Shown here: positions 44,753 through 54,401 of the stretch, one piece after another
How the letters are laid out: every line of letters starts with the position of its first letter
Numbering within the stretch: position 1 is the stretch's first letter
Source of the DNA: JBLHKS01 sp047620505
GTDB taxonomy: Bacteria > Verrucomicrobiota > Verrucomicrobiia > Verrucomicrobiales > DEV007
Assembly (NCBI GenBank): GCA_047620505.1
Contig: JBLHKS010000014.1
Location: forward strand, 1-64,000
Direction of reading: 5' to 3'
DNA: 64,000 nucleotides
Position numbers and translations under genes: made by a program
The notes under the pieces: generated by a model
Told to the model about the DNA's origin: nothing
What the model saw: only the letters and a program-made list of their open reading frames with translations
Databases searched by the model: none

Positions 44753-47740
44753 TCAATACTCATCCACGAACTGCGGATGCACCCAGAGGAATTCGCGGCG
44801 TTTGTTCTGCACCCGCGCCAGACCGCCGAACGAACTCTTCTTGTCCCTCGCCTTGAGCAGCCCATGCAGCTCCCGCAGTTCCGCGCCTTCCGCCAATCTC
44901 GCCGGACGTGTCCGAATATCGGTGTCGCCGCTGTCGCTGGTCAGCCAATCGCCGACCTTGTCCGCGCCCTTGAGAAAACCCTCCGCGCACGCTTTGCCGA
45001 AGCCGAGTTGATTCTCGATCCCCTTGTAGTCCGCCGCGTTCATCGCCAGCTTCGCGCCGGCGTTGGCAACCGGCAGCGCAAGGCTCAACGCGCCGGAGAG
45101 GAACTTCAGATACGGGGCGGCTTTGGCGACCCACTCTCGAGTCAGTTTGATCTCATAGACCTGCGCTTCATCGCCATCGAGTTTCGGATGAGTCAACGGG
45201 AGGCGCGCGTGCTCGCACCACAGGATCAAACGGAACTTCTCCGAGACCCACTTCCGCGGATCCCAGGATTTCTGATCGACCGGCTCGAAGCTGAACAAAC
45301 GCGGACCTTCCTTCGCCGGATCGGTCAGCGCGGTCATCAACGCGGTGAACTCCTCGTCCGCCAGACTGATCAGCTTCTTCAAATCGGCGCCAGCAGCTGC
45401 TACGCCCTGTTTGATGATCTCGACGTTGGCTTGAATCTTTTCGAGAGTCTCCTCAAAACTCGGCTTGGGCGTCGCTGCCGCCAACAGCGAGTCGATTTCA
45501 TAAAACTTCTCGCAGACGCCACAGCGAACCTTCGGGATGCCCTCCCTCTTCGTTTCCACGAGGGCCCGGATTTCGTGCAATCCCTTGCAGGGGGATTCAC
45601 AAGGCACGCTCTGACGGCAGTCCAGCCCCTTCCAGAATGAATTCACCAGCCAATCGATCTCCCCGCAGACATTGCCCAGAAACCGGTCTGGATACGCCGC
45701 CCGCACAGTCACGTGGATGTCTCCGGCGATGTCTTCGACGAAGGCGCGTCCATTGAAGTCGTCATCCAGAATCATCCCCGTCTTCCAGTGACGGCTCTTG
45801 TCGTAATCGCTGCGGCCGAGCGAGTAGCGATGCAGGCGGACGATCAGGCGGTAAAGCAGGCCCTCGACCTCCGTGGTCCGCCCGGTTTCCGCGTCGATGA
45901 TCCGGCAGATCTGCCTTCTCTCCGCGTCCGCCTTCGGCTGCTTGTCGGGCCAGTCCTTTTTCCAGCCATCGGGCCGGCCGCCGGGGACGAGTTGCGCGAT
46001 CAGACTGGTATCCGGCGCGCCCGCTTTGGCCATCGCCACCCGGTAGGAAAGATCGAAGCGCTCCATCAGCTTGATGAAGACCGGATGCAACTCCTCGGGA
46101 TACCGGTCGCGCTCCTCGCGTTCCGGATCGCTCCAAATCGCGCCGAGGCGTTGGTGCTCGACGAGGCCCTTGCCCTCCTTCGCCGCGTCGTCCTCCAGCA
46201 CATAGCTGATCGCCTTGCTCAGCCACTCCGGTTTCAGTATGACCGTGTCCTGGAGGATCGGATCGTCGCTGTAGTGGATCAGGTGTCCGAGTTCGTTGAG
46301 AATCGCCGCGTAGAGATCCGCCAGCTCGTTGGAAACCTTCTGCCGGCGGCAGAGCGCGCGGAACTTCTTGTAGGTCAGATACGGATCCTTCTTTCCACGC
46401 TTGCGCAGCGCATCGAGCATGTTTTTCCAACTGGCGGGAACCGAACGCCCCACGGTCGGAATCGCCGCCGCTTCCCGGGCGATCGCCTCCTTGAGTTTGT
46501 CGAGGCCATGACCCGTTTTGCTGTCGACGTGGTGGAACCCGGCCATCAGGTCGCCGAACTCGTCGCGCAGCAGCTGCTCGTCGATATGAGCCGACCGTTC
46601 TTTGGGCCCGCCGTGGGTCGCCACCACGAGGATCCTGGGGCGATCGTCCGGCCGCGTCTCATCGTAGGCCCGGTGCTTGACCATCTTGATCCATTCGTCC
46701 ACGCAACATTGCTCCGGTCCCCGGCGCGGATTCCAGACTGCGAGGTAGACCGCCGGAGCCGTGAAAAACATCTGGTGGGTATGCCGGTAAATATTCTGTC
46801 CGCCAAAGTCCCATCCGTTGAAGGTGATTTCGGTCCCGGTTTTGGCATCGGTGAGGACGAACGACTCAATCTTTACCTCGACGCCATGGGTTGTCTCGCG
46901 GTTCTCGATCCATTCGTCCCCTCGTAACGCGCCGAGCAAGCTGGTTTTGCCGACTTCACCCTCGCCGATCAGAATCAGCTTTGCTTCGTTGAGGACAATT
47001 TCGGCTTCGCCTTGGGCGCGTAAGTAGTCTTTGACTGCGTCGAGGCCTTGCTCGTACGCAGCGGCGAGTTCGGGATTTAGAGGATTAGGATCTAGAATAA
47101 GATTTTCCAAATTGCTGAAATCGCTAACCCAACTAGGTAGCGAGGTGAATTCACATTTGCTCACCGATAGCTTCGCTAGCTTACGCAGCTTGCGAACACA
47201 TGACGGTAGTTCGTACAGCGGATTGCCACCGAGTCCTCTAGATCCCAAATACAGTGTCCTGAGTTCCGTGAGTTGTCCTACCGACTCTGGAATATCGCTC
47301 AATTGATTGCAGTCGAGGTCGAGCGATCTGAGCGATCTGAACGCGCTGATACAAGTCGGCAGCGTGGTCAGTTGATTTTTCGAGATGTTCAGTCTGTTGA
47401 GCCGCCTGAGTTCGCCTAGCGACTCCGACAGCTCCGTCAATTGATTGCAGGAGAGGTCCAGCGCCTCCAACTGCGTGAGCTGGCCCAGCGACTCCGACAG
47501 CTCCGTCAATTGATTGTTGGAGAGGTCCAGCGTCTGCAACTGCGTGAGCTGGCCCAGCGACTCCGGCAGCGCCGTCAGTTTGTTTCGGGAGGCGCCTAGT
47601 GTCTGCAACTGCGTGAGCTGGCCCAGCGACTCCGGCAGCTCGATGAGCCACATGTTGCTCAGATCGAGATCTTTTGCCCCTGTGCGAAACGCTTCTTCGA
47701 TCTTTTTTTCCGCTCTTCGGTAAGCCTCGTCACGCGCCAT
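44753..47740 (-). CDS. Bacterial Roco protein (LRR-Roc GTPase-COR)
   Basis: 995 residues. Leucine-rich repeats of 23 residues fill about 25-230 ('LPESLGQLTQLQTLDLSNNQ'); their DNA is nearly repeated at 47.4-47.7 kb. The Roc GTPase domain (about 250-430) shows P-loop 'IGEGEVGKTSLL', switch II 'WDFGGQ' and 'VVATHGG' in the NKxD position. COR dimerisation domain is about 440-720. A Cys cluster follows at about 725-770 (C-x5-C-x3-C ... C-x2-C), possibly a metal site. A C-terminal region of about 230 residues has hydrophobic helices near 885-905. Bacterial Rocos act in signalling; some occur near immune loci. Preceded by an unknown gene on the same strand. Palindromes at 45392 and 46569. Confidence 0.92.
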   Translation of the reverse strand: MARDEAYRRAEKKIEEAFRTGAKDLDLSNMWLIELPESLGQLTQLQTLGASRNKLTALPESLGQLTQLQTLDLSNNQLTELSESLGQLTQLEALDLSCNQLTELSESLGELRRLNRLNISKNQLTTLPTCISAFRSLRSLDLDCNQLSDIPESVGQLTELRTLYLGSRGLGGNPLYELPSCVRKLRKLAKLSVSKCEFTSLPSWVSDFSNLENLILDPNPLNPELAAAYEQGLDAVKDYLRAQGEAEIVLNEAKLILIGEGEVGKTSLLGALRGDEWIENRETTHGVEVKIESFVLTDAKTGTEITFNGWDFGGQNIYRHTHQMFFTAPAVYLAVWNPRRGPEQCCVDEWIKMVKHRAYDETRPDDRPRILVVATHGGPKERSAHIDEQLLRDEFGDLMAGFHHVDSKTGHGLDKLKEAIAREAAAIPTVGRSVPASWKNMLDALRKRGKKDPYLTYKKFRALCRRQKVSNELADLYAAILNELGHLIHYSDDPILQDTVILKPEWLSKAISYVLEDDAAKEGKGLVEHQRLGAIWSDPEREERDRYPEELHPVFIKLMERFDLSYRVAMAKAGAPDTSLIAQLVPGGRPDGWKKDWPDKQPKADAERRQICRIIDAETGRTTEVEGLLYRLIVRLHRYSLGRSDYDKSRHWKTGMILDDDFNGRAFVEDIAGDIHVTVRAAYPDRFLGNVCGEIDWLVNSFWKGLDCRQSVPCESPCKGLHEIRALVETKREGIPKVRCGVCEKFYEIDSLLAAATPKPSFEETLEKIQANVEIIKQGVAAAGADLKKLISLADEEFTALMTALTDPAKEGPRLFSFEPVDQKSWDPRKWVSEKFRLILWCEHARLPLTHPKLDGDEAQVYEIKLTREWVAKAAPYLKFLSGALSLALPVANAGAKLAMNAADYKGIENQLGFGKACAEGFLKGADKVGDWLTSDSGDTDIRTRPARLAEGAELRELHGLLKARDKKSSFGGLARVQNKRREFLWVHPQFVDEY

Positions 47741-47807
47741 AATCCGCCTCCATTCTGAGATTTCGCAGTCCGTCGTTTCGTGTCAATCAGCCGTTCGCGC
47801 AGACCCA

Positions 47808-48530
47808 TCAACTCGCGCCCTCTTCCGCCTCGGGATCGGGCTCCGGCGTCTCGCCCGGCAGCGGGGTGAACTTGTATCCCATCAGACGAAGCACCCGGCG
47901 CTGACTCGGGGCCGGTTCCTCATCCATCAGAAACTCGACGCCCTTCTTCATCTTGCGGATCAGCTTGTCCGCCTCCGGACGCAGCTTGGCGACCTCGGCC
48001 TGGGCTTTGCGGACTTTCTCATCGGCGGGCGCGACCTCGCCGCGTTCTTTGAGGAACGCCTGCAACGCCGCGTCCACCTCAGCAGCTGCTGGATTGATCA
48101 TCGCCGGGAAACCCGCCTCAACCGCCTTCGGCTCGCCCGCGACGATGTCTTCGGCGGCCTTGATCAGATCGTCCTCAGCCCCGAGCGGCGGGTTCTCGCC
48201 CGATTGCGAGAGGCTGTAGTGAACGAGGACCGAGACGTTGTGCTTTTCGCGTTTGGTGCGCCGCCGCAGGACTTCGTAGAAATCGGTGACGAAATCGTGG
48301 AGCGACTCCTCGGCCTCATTTTTCTCGGAGACTTCCTTGGCGCGCCCCGCCGTTGCCGTATCGATCGCCTGCACTGCGAGTTCGAAATCGGGGATGAAGT
48401 CGGCGACCGCCGTGCGGGTATTCGCGGGAACAAACTCGGCGAGAGACTCGCCATCAGCGGTGGCTGCGAGGGTTTTCTTCAGGGTGGAAAGCCGGTCTGC
48501 TTCGGATCGGGGTTGTGAGTAATGCGGCAT
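47808..48530 (-). CDS. Hypothetical helical protein upstream of the Roco gene
   Basis: 240 residues, Glu/Lys/Ala-rich and mostly helical, no signal or membrane segment. It contains 'DFVTDFYEVLRRRTKREKHN' and ends with a short acidic tail. I do not recognise it. It lies 67 bases ahead of the Roco gene on the same strand and may be its partner. Its start overlaps the first unit of the 42-base repeat array. Iterated palindrome at 48081 (AAA). Confidence 0.7.
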   Translation of the reverse strand: MPHYSQPRSEADRLSTLKKTLAATADGESLAEFVPANTRTAVADFIPDFELAVQAIDTATAGRAKEVSEKNEAEESLHDFVTDFYEVLRRRTKREKHNVSVLVHYSLSQSGENPPLGAEDDLIKAAEDIVAGEPKAVEAGFPAMINPAAAEVDAALQAFLKERGEVAPADEKVRKAQAEVAKLRPEADKLIRKMKKGVEFLMDEEPAPSQRRVLRLMGYKFTPLPGETPEPDPEAEEGAS

Positions 48531-48722
48531 TTTTCAGATCATGGTTGTTTGGTAACGTCGACAATGGGCTGTTTACCAAAAAACGCAAGCCTGCGGAGGT
48601 CCACAACCGTTGGTCAGGCGGAATTTGGCCGATTGTCGAGGTCTGCAATGGGCCGTTTTTTGAAAAATGGTCGATTGCAGACGTCCGCAATGCGCTGTTG
48701 GGCGGGAGATGGGGGATTGTGG
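48513..48722. repeat. Degenerate 42-bp tandem repeat (five units)
   Basis: Units begin at 48513, 48555, 48597, 48639 and 48681, each exactly 42 bases. Shared core is 'GTC-CAATG-G--GTTT' near the unit start and 'GGCGATTG' near the end. Pairwise identity between units is about 60%. The period is a multiple of three, so both strands give 14-residue repeats: plus strand 'EVCNGPFFEKWSIA' / 'DVRNALLGGRWGIV', minus strand 'TSTIGQIPPDQRLW'. It fills most of the 319-base gap between 47808-48530 and 48850. Whether it is coding, a recombination relic or a structural element is unclear. Confidence 0.8.
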
Positions 48723-48849
48723 TGGGATTCAGCGTGGCAGTTCTGTGAGATCCATCCGAATGAGCGAGGACAATGGAAGCATCCTACTATTCTGAACCTC
48801 CATTTGGCGAATCGTTGCCAGCCAGCGGTTTTGCCGCGAGGCTCCGCGC

Positions 48850-51423
48850 GTGATTCCGAGATTTTTTCTGATTTGCGCGCTGCTCGCCGGTCCAGCAGCT
48901 GCTGAGCCGATTCTGAACTGGGACCTTCGCGAGGCGAATTGGAAGGGCCAGCAGGTGAACGACTCGACCGTCGGCAAACCGGCGAAATCCCCGACCAAGC
49001 CCACGTTCGCGGATGGTGCGCCGGTTTTTGGCGAGGAGGTTTATCTCGATGTTCCCGGTATCGTCAGCAGCGATCTTCCGACGAAGGTCCTGAGCGTCGA
49101 GGCCCGGGTTCGGATCCGCAAAGGACAGCAGTGGGGCAGCTTGATCGGCTTCATGCAGGACAATGGCGATTACGAGCGCGGTTGGTCACTGGGCTACAAC
49201 GACAAGTCGTTTCTGTTCTGGCTTTCGACTGGAGGCAAGATGATTTCGGTTGCTTCGACCGAGCCGTTTAAGCTGAACGAATGGGCGACGGTCGTGGCGA
49301 CTTTCGACGGCAAAAAAATCCGGCTGTTCGTCGATGGAAAACCCGCTGGCGAGCGCGATGCGGTCGGAGAGATCGCGTATCCGGATGAGGCTCGATTGAC
49401 GATCGGCGGGTATCGCGATTCGAACGAGTTTTACGCGATGCAGGGGGAAATTGCGGAGGCGAAGATTTACGATCATGTCCTGACTGAGGCAGAAGTCGCG
49501 AGTGGGAAGCGCACTTCGAATCGGCTCAATTTTGCGATCCGCCCATCGGCGCGGTTTCTGGATTCAACGCGGGCTGAACTGCGTTGGGCGGTTGAGGGCT
49601 CGGACGAGCCGGTGTTGGTCGAGTTCGGCCAGAATCAACAGTTGGAAAACTCGGTTCGTTCGAATTCCGGCGTCACGATTTTGACCGGGCTCGAACCGCA
49701 GCGGCTCTATTTTTATCGGATCACGCAGGGGAAAAAGAGAAGCCCGGTTTACGAACTGAACAACGCGCTCAACTTTTCGAAGCCGCCGACGACTAAGCCA
49801 ATCAGACACGATGCCGAGACCGGTTATCGGATTTACCTCAGCGCAGAAAATCCCGATGAAATCGCTGATTTCGCGCTCGAAAATGCGAGCAGCATCGTTG
49901 TTTTCGACACCAGCGCAGAACGCGTCGCCGCCGCGCGGAAATTTTTCTACGAAGCTGGGATTTACGGTTCGAGAGTGACCGTGACGCGAGTCGAGTCTCT
50001 CCAGCAGCTGCCGGTCACGAGTTGCTTTGCCGATCGCGTGATTTCTCGTGCAGAGCCGACTAACGCTTTACTAAAAGAGATCGACCGAATCCTCGCGCCG
50101 GGCGGAGTGGCCGTGCTTCCAGATAAGGCGATCGGCAAGCCGCGGCCTGACGATTTCGGCGAGTGGACGCATCAGTACGGCGATTCGGGCAACTCGGCGG
50201 CGAGTGGAGATTCGCTGAGCGGGGCGCGCTCGACGTCGGATTTTCAAGTTCAATGGGTAGGCCGGCCGGGCGCGGATTTCGGACTGGATCGGCAGTCTCG
50301 AATGCCGGCTCCGCTCGCCGTAAACGGTCGTCTGTTTCATCAAGGGATGAACCGAATCGTCGCGCTTCGAGCAGCGAATGGAGCGGTGCTTTGGAGCATG
50401 GAAATCCCAGATCTCCTGAGACTGAACATGCCGCGCGACTCTTCAAACTGGTGCGCTGACGACGCGCGGCTCTACGTCGCGATGCACGAGAAAAGCTGGG
50501 TTCTCGACGCGGAAACCGGCGAGCTGGAGACCGCGCTCAAGGTCCCGGACGGCAAAAACTGGGGCCACATCGCGAGAGCCGGCGACAAGCTTCTGGGCAG
50601 CTCGATCGCGCCGAATTCCGGCTACACAGGTTATTGGTCGAAGTCGATGTGGTTCGATGGAAAGGCCGGTTCGCAGGGATCGGAAATCGTCTGCAGCGAC
50701 TCGATCTTTGCCTATTCAACTAAGACGTTTGAGCCTGTTTGGGACTACCGAAATGGGCTTATTCTCAATCCGACGATCGCAGCTCATAGCGGTCGAGTTG
50801 TTTTTGTCGAATCCCGCAATTCAGGCGAGGAATTTTGGGAAGATCAGTTTCTCGTCGCGCTTGATCTGGATACCGGCTCGATGCTCTGGGAACGGCCGAT
50901 CGACACCGAAGACGGGTTGATTACTTTCTACCTTCAGGCCTCAGACGATGCGATTCTAATTTCGGCCTCAAACACGGCCTACCATTTGTACACGTTCGAT
51001 CCGAAAACCGGCGAGCCGATCTGGAACCGGACCACGCCGTGGCCTGACGACCATCACAGTGGGCATATCCAGCATCCTGTGATCCTCAACAAAGAGATCT
51101 ACCTTCAGCCAAACGGATTCGACCTGCTGACGGGCGAAATTCTGACCACGAAGATGGGCGCGCGTTCCGGCTGCCACACCTACATCGGCGCGCGCGACTC
51201 GCTGATTTACCGCGGTGCTGACCGGATGGTTTCGATCTGGGACCGCGAAACCGAGAAGGTCAGTTCCTGGGAGCGTTTGCGTCCGAGTTGTTGGCTTAGC
51301 TTGATTCCGGCGAACGGAATGTTGCTCGTTCCGGAAGGCGGTGGCGGCTGCTCGTGCGGCGGCTGGATGGAAACCTCGATTGGATTCGCACCACGCGGCT
51401 TGCTCAACTTGGAGACCCGATGA
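48850..51423 (+). CDS. Secreted LamG - Rossmann-like - PQQ-propeller protein
   Basis: 857 residues from a GTG. Signal peptide ends at 'GPAAAE'. A LamG/concanavalin domain (about 20-230: 'GWSLGYNDKSFLFWLSTGG', 'EWATVVATFDGKKIRLFVDG') is followed by a fibronectin-like segment (about 235-310). Next is a methyltransferase-like Rossmann segment (about 325-415: 'SIVVFDTSAERVAAARKFFY', 'LLKEIDRILAPGGVAVLPDK'), then a PQQ-type beta-propeller to the end ('WSMEIPDLLRLNMPRDSSNW', 'DPKTGEPIWNRTTPW'). The C-terminus is Cys/Gly-rich ('GGGGCSCGGW'). Four-base overlap with the next propeller gene. Substrate unknown. Palindrome at 48894 in the signal peptide. Confidence 0.87.
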   Translation: MIPRFFLICALLAGPAAAEPILNWDLREANWKGQQVNDSTVGKPAKSPTKPTFADGAPVFGEEVYLDVPGIVSSDLPTKVLSVEARVRIRKGQQWGSLIGFMQDNGDYERGWSLGYNDKSFLFWLSTGGKMISVASTEPFKLNEWATVVATFDGKKIRLFVDGKPAGERDAVGEIAYPDEARLTIGGYRDSNEFYAMQGEIAEAKIYDHVLTEAEVASGKRTSNRLNFAIRPSARFLDSTRAELRWAVEGSDEPVLVEFGQNQQLENSVRSNSGVTILTGLEPQRLYFYRITQGKKRSPVYELNNALNFSKPPTTKPIRHDAETGYRIYLSAENPDEIADFALENASSIVVFDTSAERVAAARKFFYEAGIYGSRVTVTRVESLQQLPVTSCFADRVISRAEPTNALLKEIDRILAPGGVAVLPDKAIGKPRPDDFGEWTHQYGDSGNSAASGDSLSGARSTSDFQVQWVGRPGADFGLDRQSRMPAPLAVNGRLFHQGMNRIVALRAANGAVLWSMEIPDLLRLNMPRDSSNWCADDARLYVAMHEKSWVLDAETGELETALKVPDGKNWGHIARAGDKLLGSSIAPNSGYTGYWSKSMWFDGKAGSQGSEIVCSDSIFAYSTKTFEPVWDYRNGLILNPTIAAHSGRVVFVESRNSGEEFWEDQFLVALDLDTGSMLWERPIDTEDGLITFYLQASDDAILISASNTAYHLYTFDPKTGEPIWNRTTPWPDDHHSGHIQHPVILNKEIYLQPNGFDLLTGEILTTKMGARSGCHTYIGARDSLIYRGADRMVSIWDRETEKVSSWERLRPSCWLSLIPANGMLLVPEGGGGCSCGGWMETSIGFAPRGLLNLETR

Positions 51424-52643
51424 ACCGCCCTCTCAACATTCTAGGACTCGCGATTTTTCTGTCAGCAGCTGCTGAAGCAGCGGACTGGCCGACTTACGGG
51501 CATGATAACCGAAGATCCCACGTCACAGCCGAGACGCTCGCGTTTCCGCTGGACCAAACCTGGGTTTTCCGCTCGCCGACTCCGCCGCAAACGGCTTGGA
51601 CGAGCCCAGCGAAGTGGGACGCTTTCGCAAGCAACGATGGACTTCAATCGATGCGGAATTTCGACCCGGCGTTTTTCGTGACCGCAGTTGGAGATCAAGT
51701 CTACTTCGGGTCCTCGGCTGACAACGCAGCGCACTGCTTGAACGCGGAAACCGGCGAGGAAATCTGGATCGCGTTCGCTGACAGCGCGGTCCGGCTGCCG
51801 CCGACGATTGGCGATGGGAAAGCCTGGTTTGGTGCCGATGACGGCTTTGTCTACTGCGTTAGCACGGAGGACGGCAGCGAGATCTGGCGGCACCGCGCCG
51901 TCGAGAAACCGCGGATGATCCCGAGCAACGGAAAATTGATTTCACCCTGGCCGATTCGAACAGGCGTGATGATCGAGGGTGGCGCGGCTTATTTCGGGAG
52001 TTCGCTGTTTCCCTGGGAACCGAGTTTTCTCTGTTCGGTGGACGCGGAAACTGGAGAATCGCGATTCGCGGTCGAGCAAACCGGCGTCACGCTTCAAGGG
52101 GCTCTGCTCGCCTCCGAGCAACGGCTTTACGCGCCTCAGGGCCGAAGTGAGCCCCTGGTTTTTGCTAAAGCAAGTGGCACTCGAGTCGGGGCGGTTTCCG
52201 GCAGCGGCGGAGTTTGGTGCATCCTGACAGAACGCGAAGAATTCATCGCGATGCCGCACAATCAAAAGGAAAAAGAGGACGTAATCAAGCTGACCGATCC
52301 GGCGAAGCGCGAGTCGATTCTCAGCATCAGCGGGGCTACCCGAATGATCGCTGCGGGCCAACGAATTTACGTGCATCAGCGCGGCGCATTGAAGGCGCTC
52401 GACCGAGACGCGACGGGCAAACCCGTTTGGACGTCCTCGAGCCCAGCGCCGTCCGCCTTAATCCTAGCGGGCGAACATCTCTTGATTGGCGGCGACGGTG
52501 TGGTCCTGGCGTTCGAGGCTGAATCCGGAAAACCAGTCTGGTCAGCCGAAGTCCCGGGCCGCGTCTACGGGCTCACGGTTGCGAACGGCCGTCTGTTCGT
52601 CAGCACGGATCACGGCCATATTTTTTCGTTTCAGCCTCTTTAA
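51420..52643 (+). CDS. Secreted PQQ-like beta-propeller protein
   Basis: 407 residues from the ATG at 51420, which overlaps the preceding stop by four bases (ATGA). Signal peptide ends at 'SAAAEAAD'. WD/PQQ-type repeats run to the end ('CLNAETGEEIWIAFADSAVR', 'CVSTEDGSEIWRHRAVEK', 'AFEAESGKPVWSAEVPG'). It lacks the full catalytic set of PQQ dehydrogenases that I can identify, so it may be a binding or scaffold propeller partner of the upstream protein. Palindrome at 51464 in the signal; another follows the stop at 52657. Confidence 0.87.
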   Translation: MNRPLNILGLAIFLSAAAEAADWPTYGHDNRRSHVTAETLAFPLDQTWVFRSPTPPQTAWTSPAKWDAFASNDGLQSMRNFDPAFFVTAVGDQVYFGSSADNAAHCLNAETGEEIWIAFADSAVRLPPTIGDGKAWFGADDGFVYCVSTEDGSEIWRHRAVEKPRMIPSNGKLISPWPIRTGVMIEGGAAYFGSSLFPWEPSFLCSVDAETGESRFAVEQTGVTLQGALLASEQRLYAPQGRSEPLVFAKASGTRVGAVSGSGGVWCILTEREEFIAMPHNQKEKEDVIKLTDPAKRESILSISGATRMIAAGQRIYVHQRGALKALDRDATGKPVWTSSSPAPSALILAGEHLLIGGDGVVLAFEAESGKPVWSAEVPGRVYGLTVANGRLFVSTDHGHIFSFQPL

Positions 52644-52740
52644 AGAGGACAGCCTCAGCAGCTGCTGACTGCGAAGATGCAAAAACCGTTTCCCATCTCA
52701 ATTTCCCACGACTAGATTCAACCACTGGTTCGACACCCCT

Positions 52741-53211
52741 ATGACTTGGCTCGTTTTCGGATTTCTCTTCATCGGTTTGCTTCTCCTCTGGGCTGAATTC
52801 TACCTTCCAGGCGGGCTGCTCGGATTGCTCGCGTGCGGATTTCTGATTGCGGGAATCGTGCTCGGGTTTGTCGAATTCGGCGGCCTGATCGGATCGCTGC
52901 TCTCGCTGGTGGTCGTGGCGTTCGTTGGCACGATGGTTTATTTCTGGATGAAGACCTTCCACACTTCGTTTTTCGGAAAACGAATGATGCTGAACGCGTC
53001 CGTGGGCGGTGAAGAAGTTTATGAACAGCTGGCGGAGCTGGTTGGAAGAGTTGGCGAGACCACGACTAAACTTCATCCCTCAGGCAAGGCGATTGTCGAC
53101 GACCAGAAAATCGACGCCGTAGCCGAGCGCGGCGTGATCGACGTTGGAGTCAAAATCAAGGTCGTCCGAGTCGACGGAATCAATATTGTCGTCCGACCGG
53201 CGACTGCCTGA
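52741..53211 (+). CDS. nfeD: NfeD-family membrane protein
   Basis: 156 residues: two or three membrane helices in the first 75 residues ('WAEFYLPGGLLGLLACGFLI') and a C-terminal OB-fold domain ('LVGRVGETTTKLHPSGKAIV'). NfeD proteins partner flotillin/stomatin proteins in membrane microdomains. It lies directly ahead of floA on the same strand, the standard pair, and is the short form without a ClpP-like protease domain. Confidence 0.9.
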   Translation: MTWLVFGFLFIGLLLLWAEFYLPGGLLGLLACGFLIAGIVLGFVEFGGLIGSLLSLVVVAFVGTMVYFWMKTFHTSFFGKRMMLNASVGGEEVYEQLAELVGRVGETTTKLHPSGKAIVDDQKIDAVAERGVIDVGVKIKVVRVDGINIVVRPATA

Positions 53212-53318
53212 ACCCGATTTATCCAGAAATCCGCGAGCCACTCAAAAATCGCTGGTAATTTCACCGACACTCCCCTTAGAATCCTCACGCATACCTTAAC
53301 GTAACCTGAATCCACACC

Positions 53319-54359
53319 ATGTTTGATTTCCTGAAAGAGCTGCCCCCTCCGGTCACCTACATCATCATCGGCGCCGCCGTTTTGATTGGGCTGATTTTCT
53401 TCTTCGTCTTCATCAAGTTCTTCAACGTCTGGCTTCGAGCCCGCGTGTCCGGTGCGGCAGTCAGCATGGCGAAACTGGTGGGAATGTGGCTGCGGCGCGT
53501 TCCGACGAGTGTCATCGTCGACAGCCGAATCACCGCGAGCAAAGCGGGCTTGGAATTCACGACTGACCAGTTGGAAGCTCACTACCTCGCTGGCGGCCAG
53601 GTCGACCACGTGGTCCTCGCCTTGATTGCGGCTGATAAAGCCGGTCTTGGTCTGGTTTTTGATCGCGCATGTGCAATCGACCTTGCTGTAAAAGGAACCC
53701 GCAAGACGGTCCTCGAAGCGGTGCGGACCTCGATCAACCCGGCGGTCATCGACTGCCCGGCTGGCGGCGGAAAAATTGACGCGGTCGCCAAAGACGGTGT
53801 CCAGGTTCGAGCTCGCGCTCGGGTAACCGTTCGAACGAACCTCGACCGGTTCATCGGTGGCGCGACCGAAGAGACGATTATCGCTCGTGTTGGCGAAGGC
53901 ATCGTGACGAACATTGGTTCGGCCGACAGCTACAAGAAAGTCCTCGAGAATCCGGATAGAATTTCGACTCTGATTCTTGAGCGCGGGTTGGACGCGAACA
54001 CGGCGTTCTCGATTATTTCGATCGACATCGCAGACGTGGATGTCGGCGTAAACGTCGGCGCGAAATTGCAAGCCGAGCAGGCTGAAGCAGACAAGGTCAT
54101 CGCCCAGGCGAAGGCGGAAGTTCGCCGAGCAGCAGCTGTGGCAACCGAGCAGGAAATGTCCGCTAGAACGCAGGAAATGCGCGCAAAAGTGGTTGAATCC
54201 GAAGCTGAAATTCCGTTGGCGATCGCCGAGGCCTTCCGCTCAGGAAATCTCGGAATCATGGATTACACCCGCTACAAAAACATCATGGCCGACACTGATA
54301 TGCGCGAAAGCATTGCGAGTGAAAGCGAAGGCGGAGACGAACATCAGCCTCTTGGCTGA
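53319..54359 (+). CDS. floA: Flotillin-like protein FloA
   Basis: 346 residues, family-typical. N-terminal membrane hairpin (about 10-35) then the SPFH-like domain ('SRITASKAGLEFTTDQLEAH', 'RARARVTVRTNLDRFIGGAT') and the flotillin coiled coil rich in Glu-Ala ('LQAEQAEADKVIAQAKAEVR'). FloA oligomers organise functional membrane microdomains. The C-terminal 'SGNLGIMDYTRYKNIMADT' is diagnostic of the YqfA/FloA group. Second gene of the nfeD-floA operon. Confidence 0.95.
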   Translation: MFDFLKELPPPVTYIIIGAAVLIGLIFFFVFIKFFNVWLRARVSGAAVSMAKLVGMWLRRVPTSVIVDSRITASKAGLEFTTDQLEAHYLAGGQVDHVVLALIAADKAGLGLVFDRACAIDLAVKGTRKTVLEAVRTSINPAVIDCPAGGGKIDAVAKDGVQVRARARVTVRTNLDRFIGGATEETIIARVGEGIVTNIGSADSYKKVLENPDRISTLILERGLDANTAFSIISIDIADVDVGVNVGAKLQAEQAEADKVIAQAKAEVRRAAAVATEQEMSARTQEMRAKVVESEAEIPLAIAEAFRSGNLGIMDYTRYKNIMADTDMRESIASESEGGDEHQPLG

Positions 54360-54401
54360 ACGGCGTCGCGCTCCTGAATTCGACCAACAAAAAGGCCCGC
54401 C

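Noticed and set aside
48515..48748. 78-codon plus-strand gene made of 14-residue repeats
   Set aside because: Both strands are equally open because the 42-bp period preserves frame; no RBS and the frame has no distinct start, so it is kept as a DNA repeat rather than a CDS.
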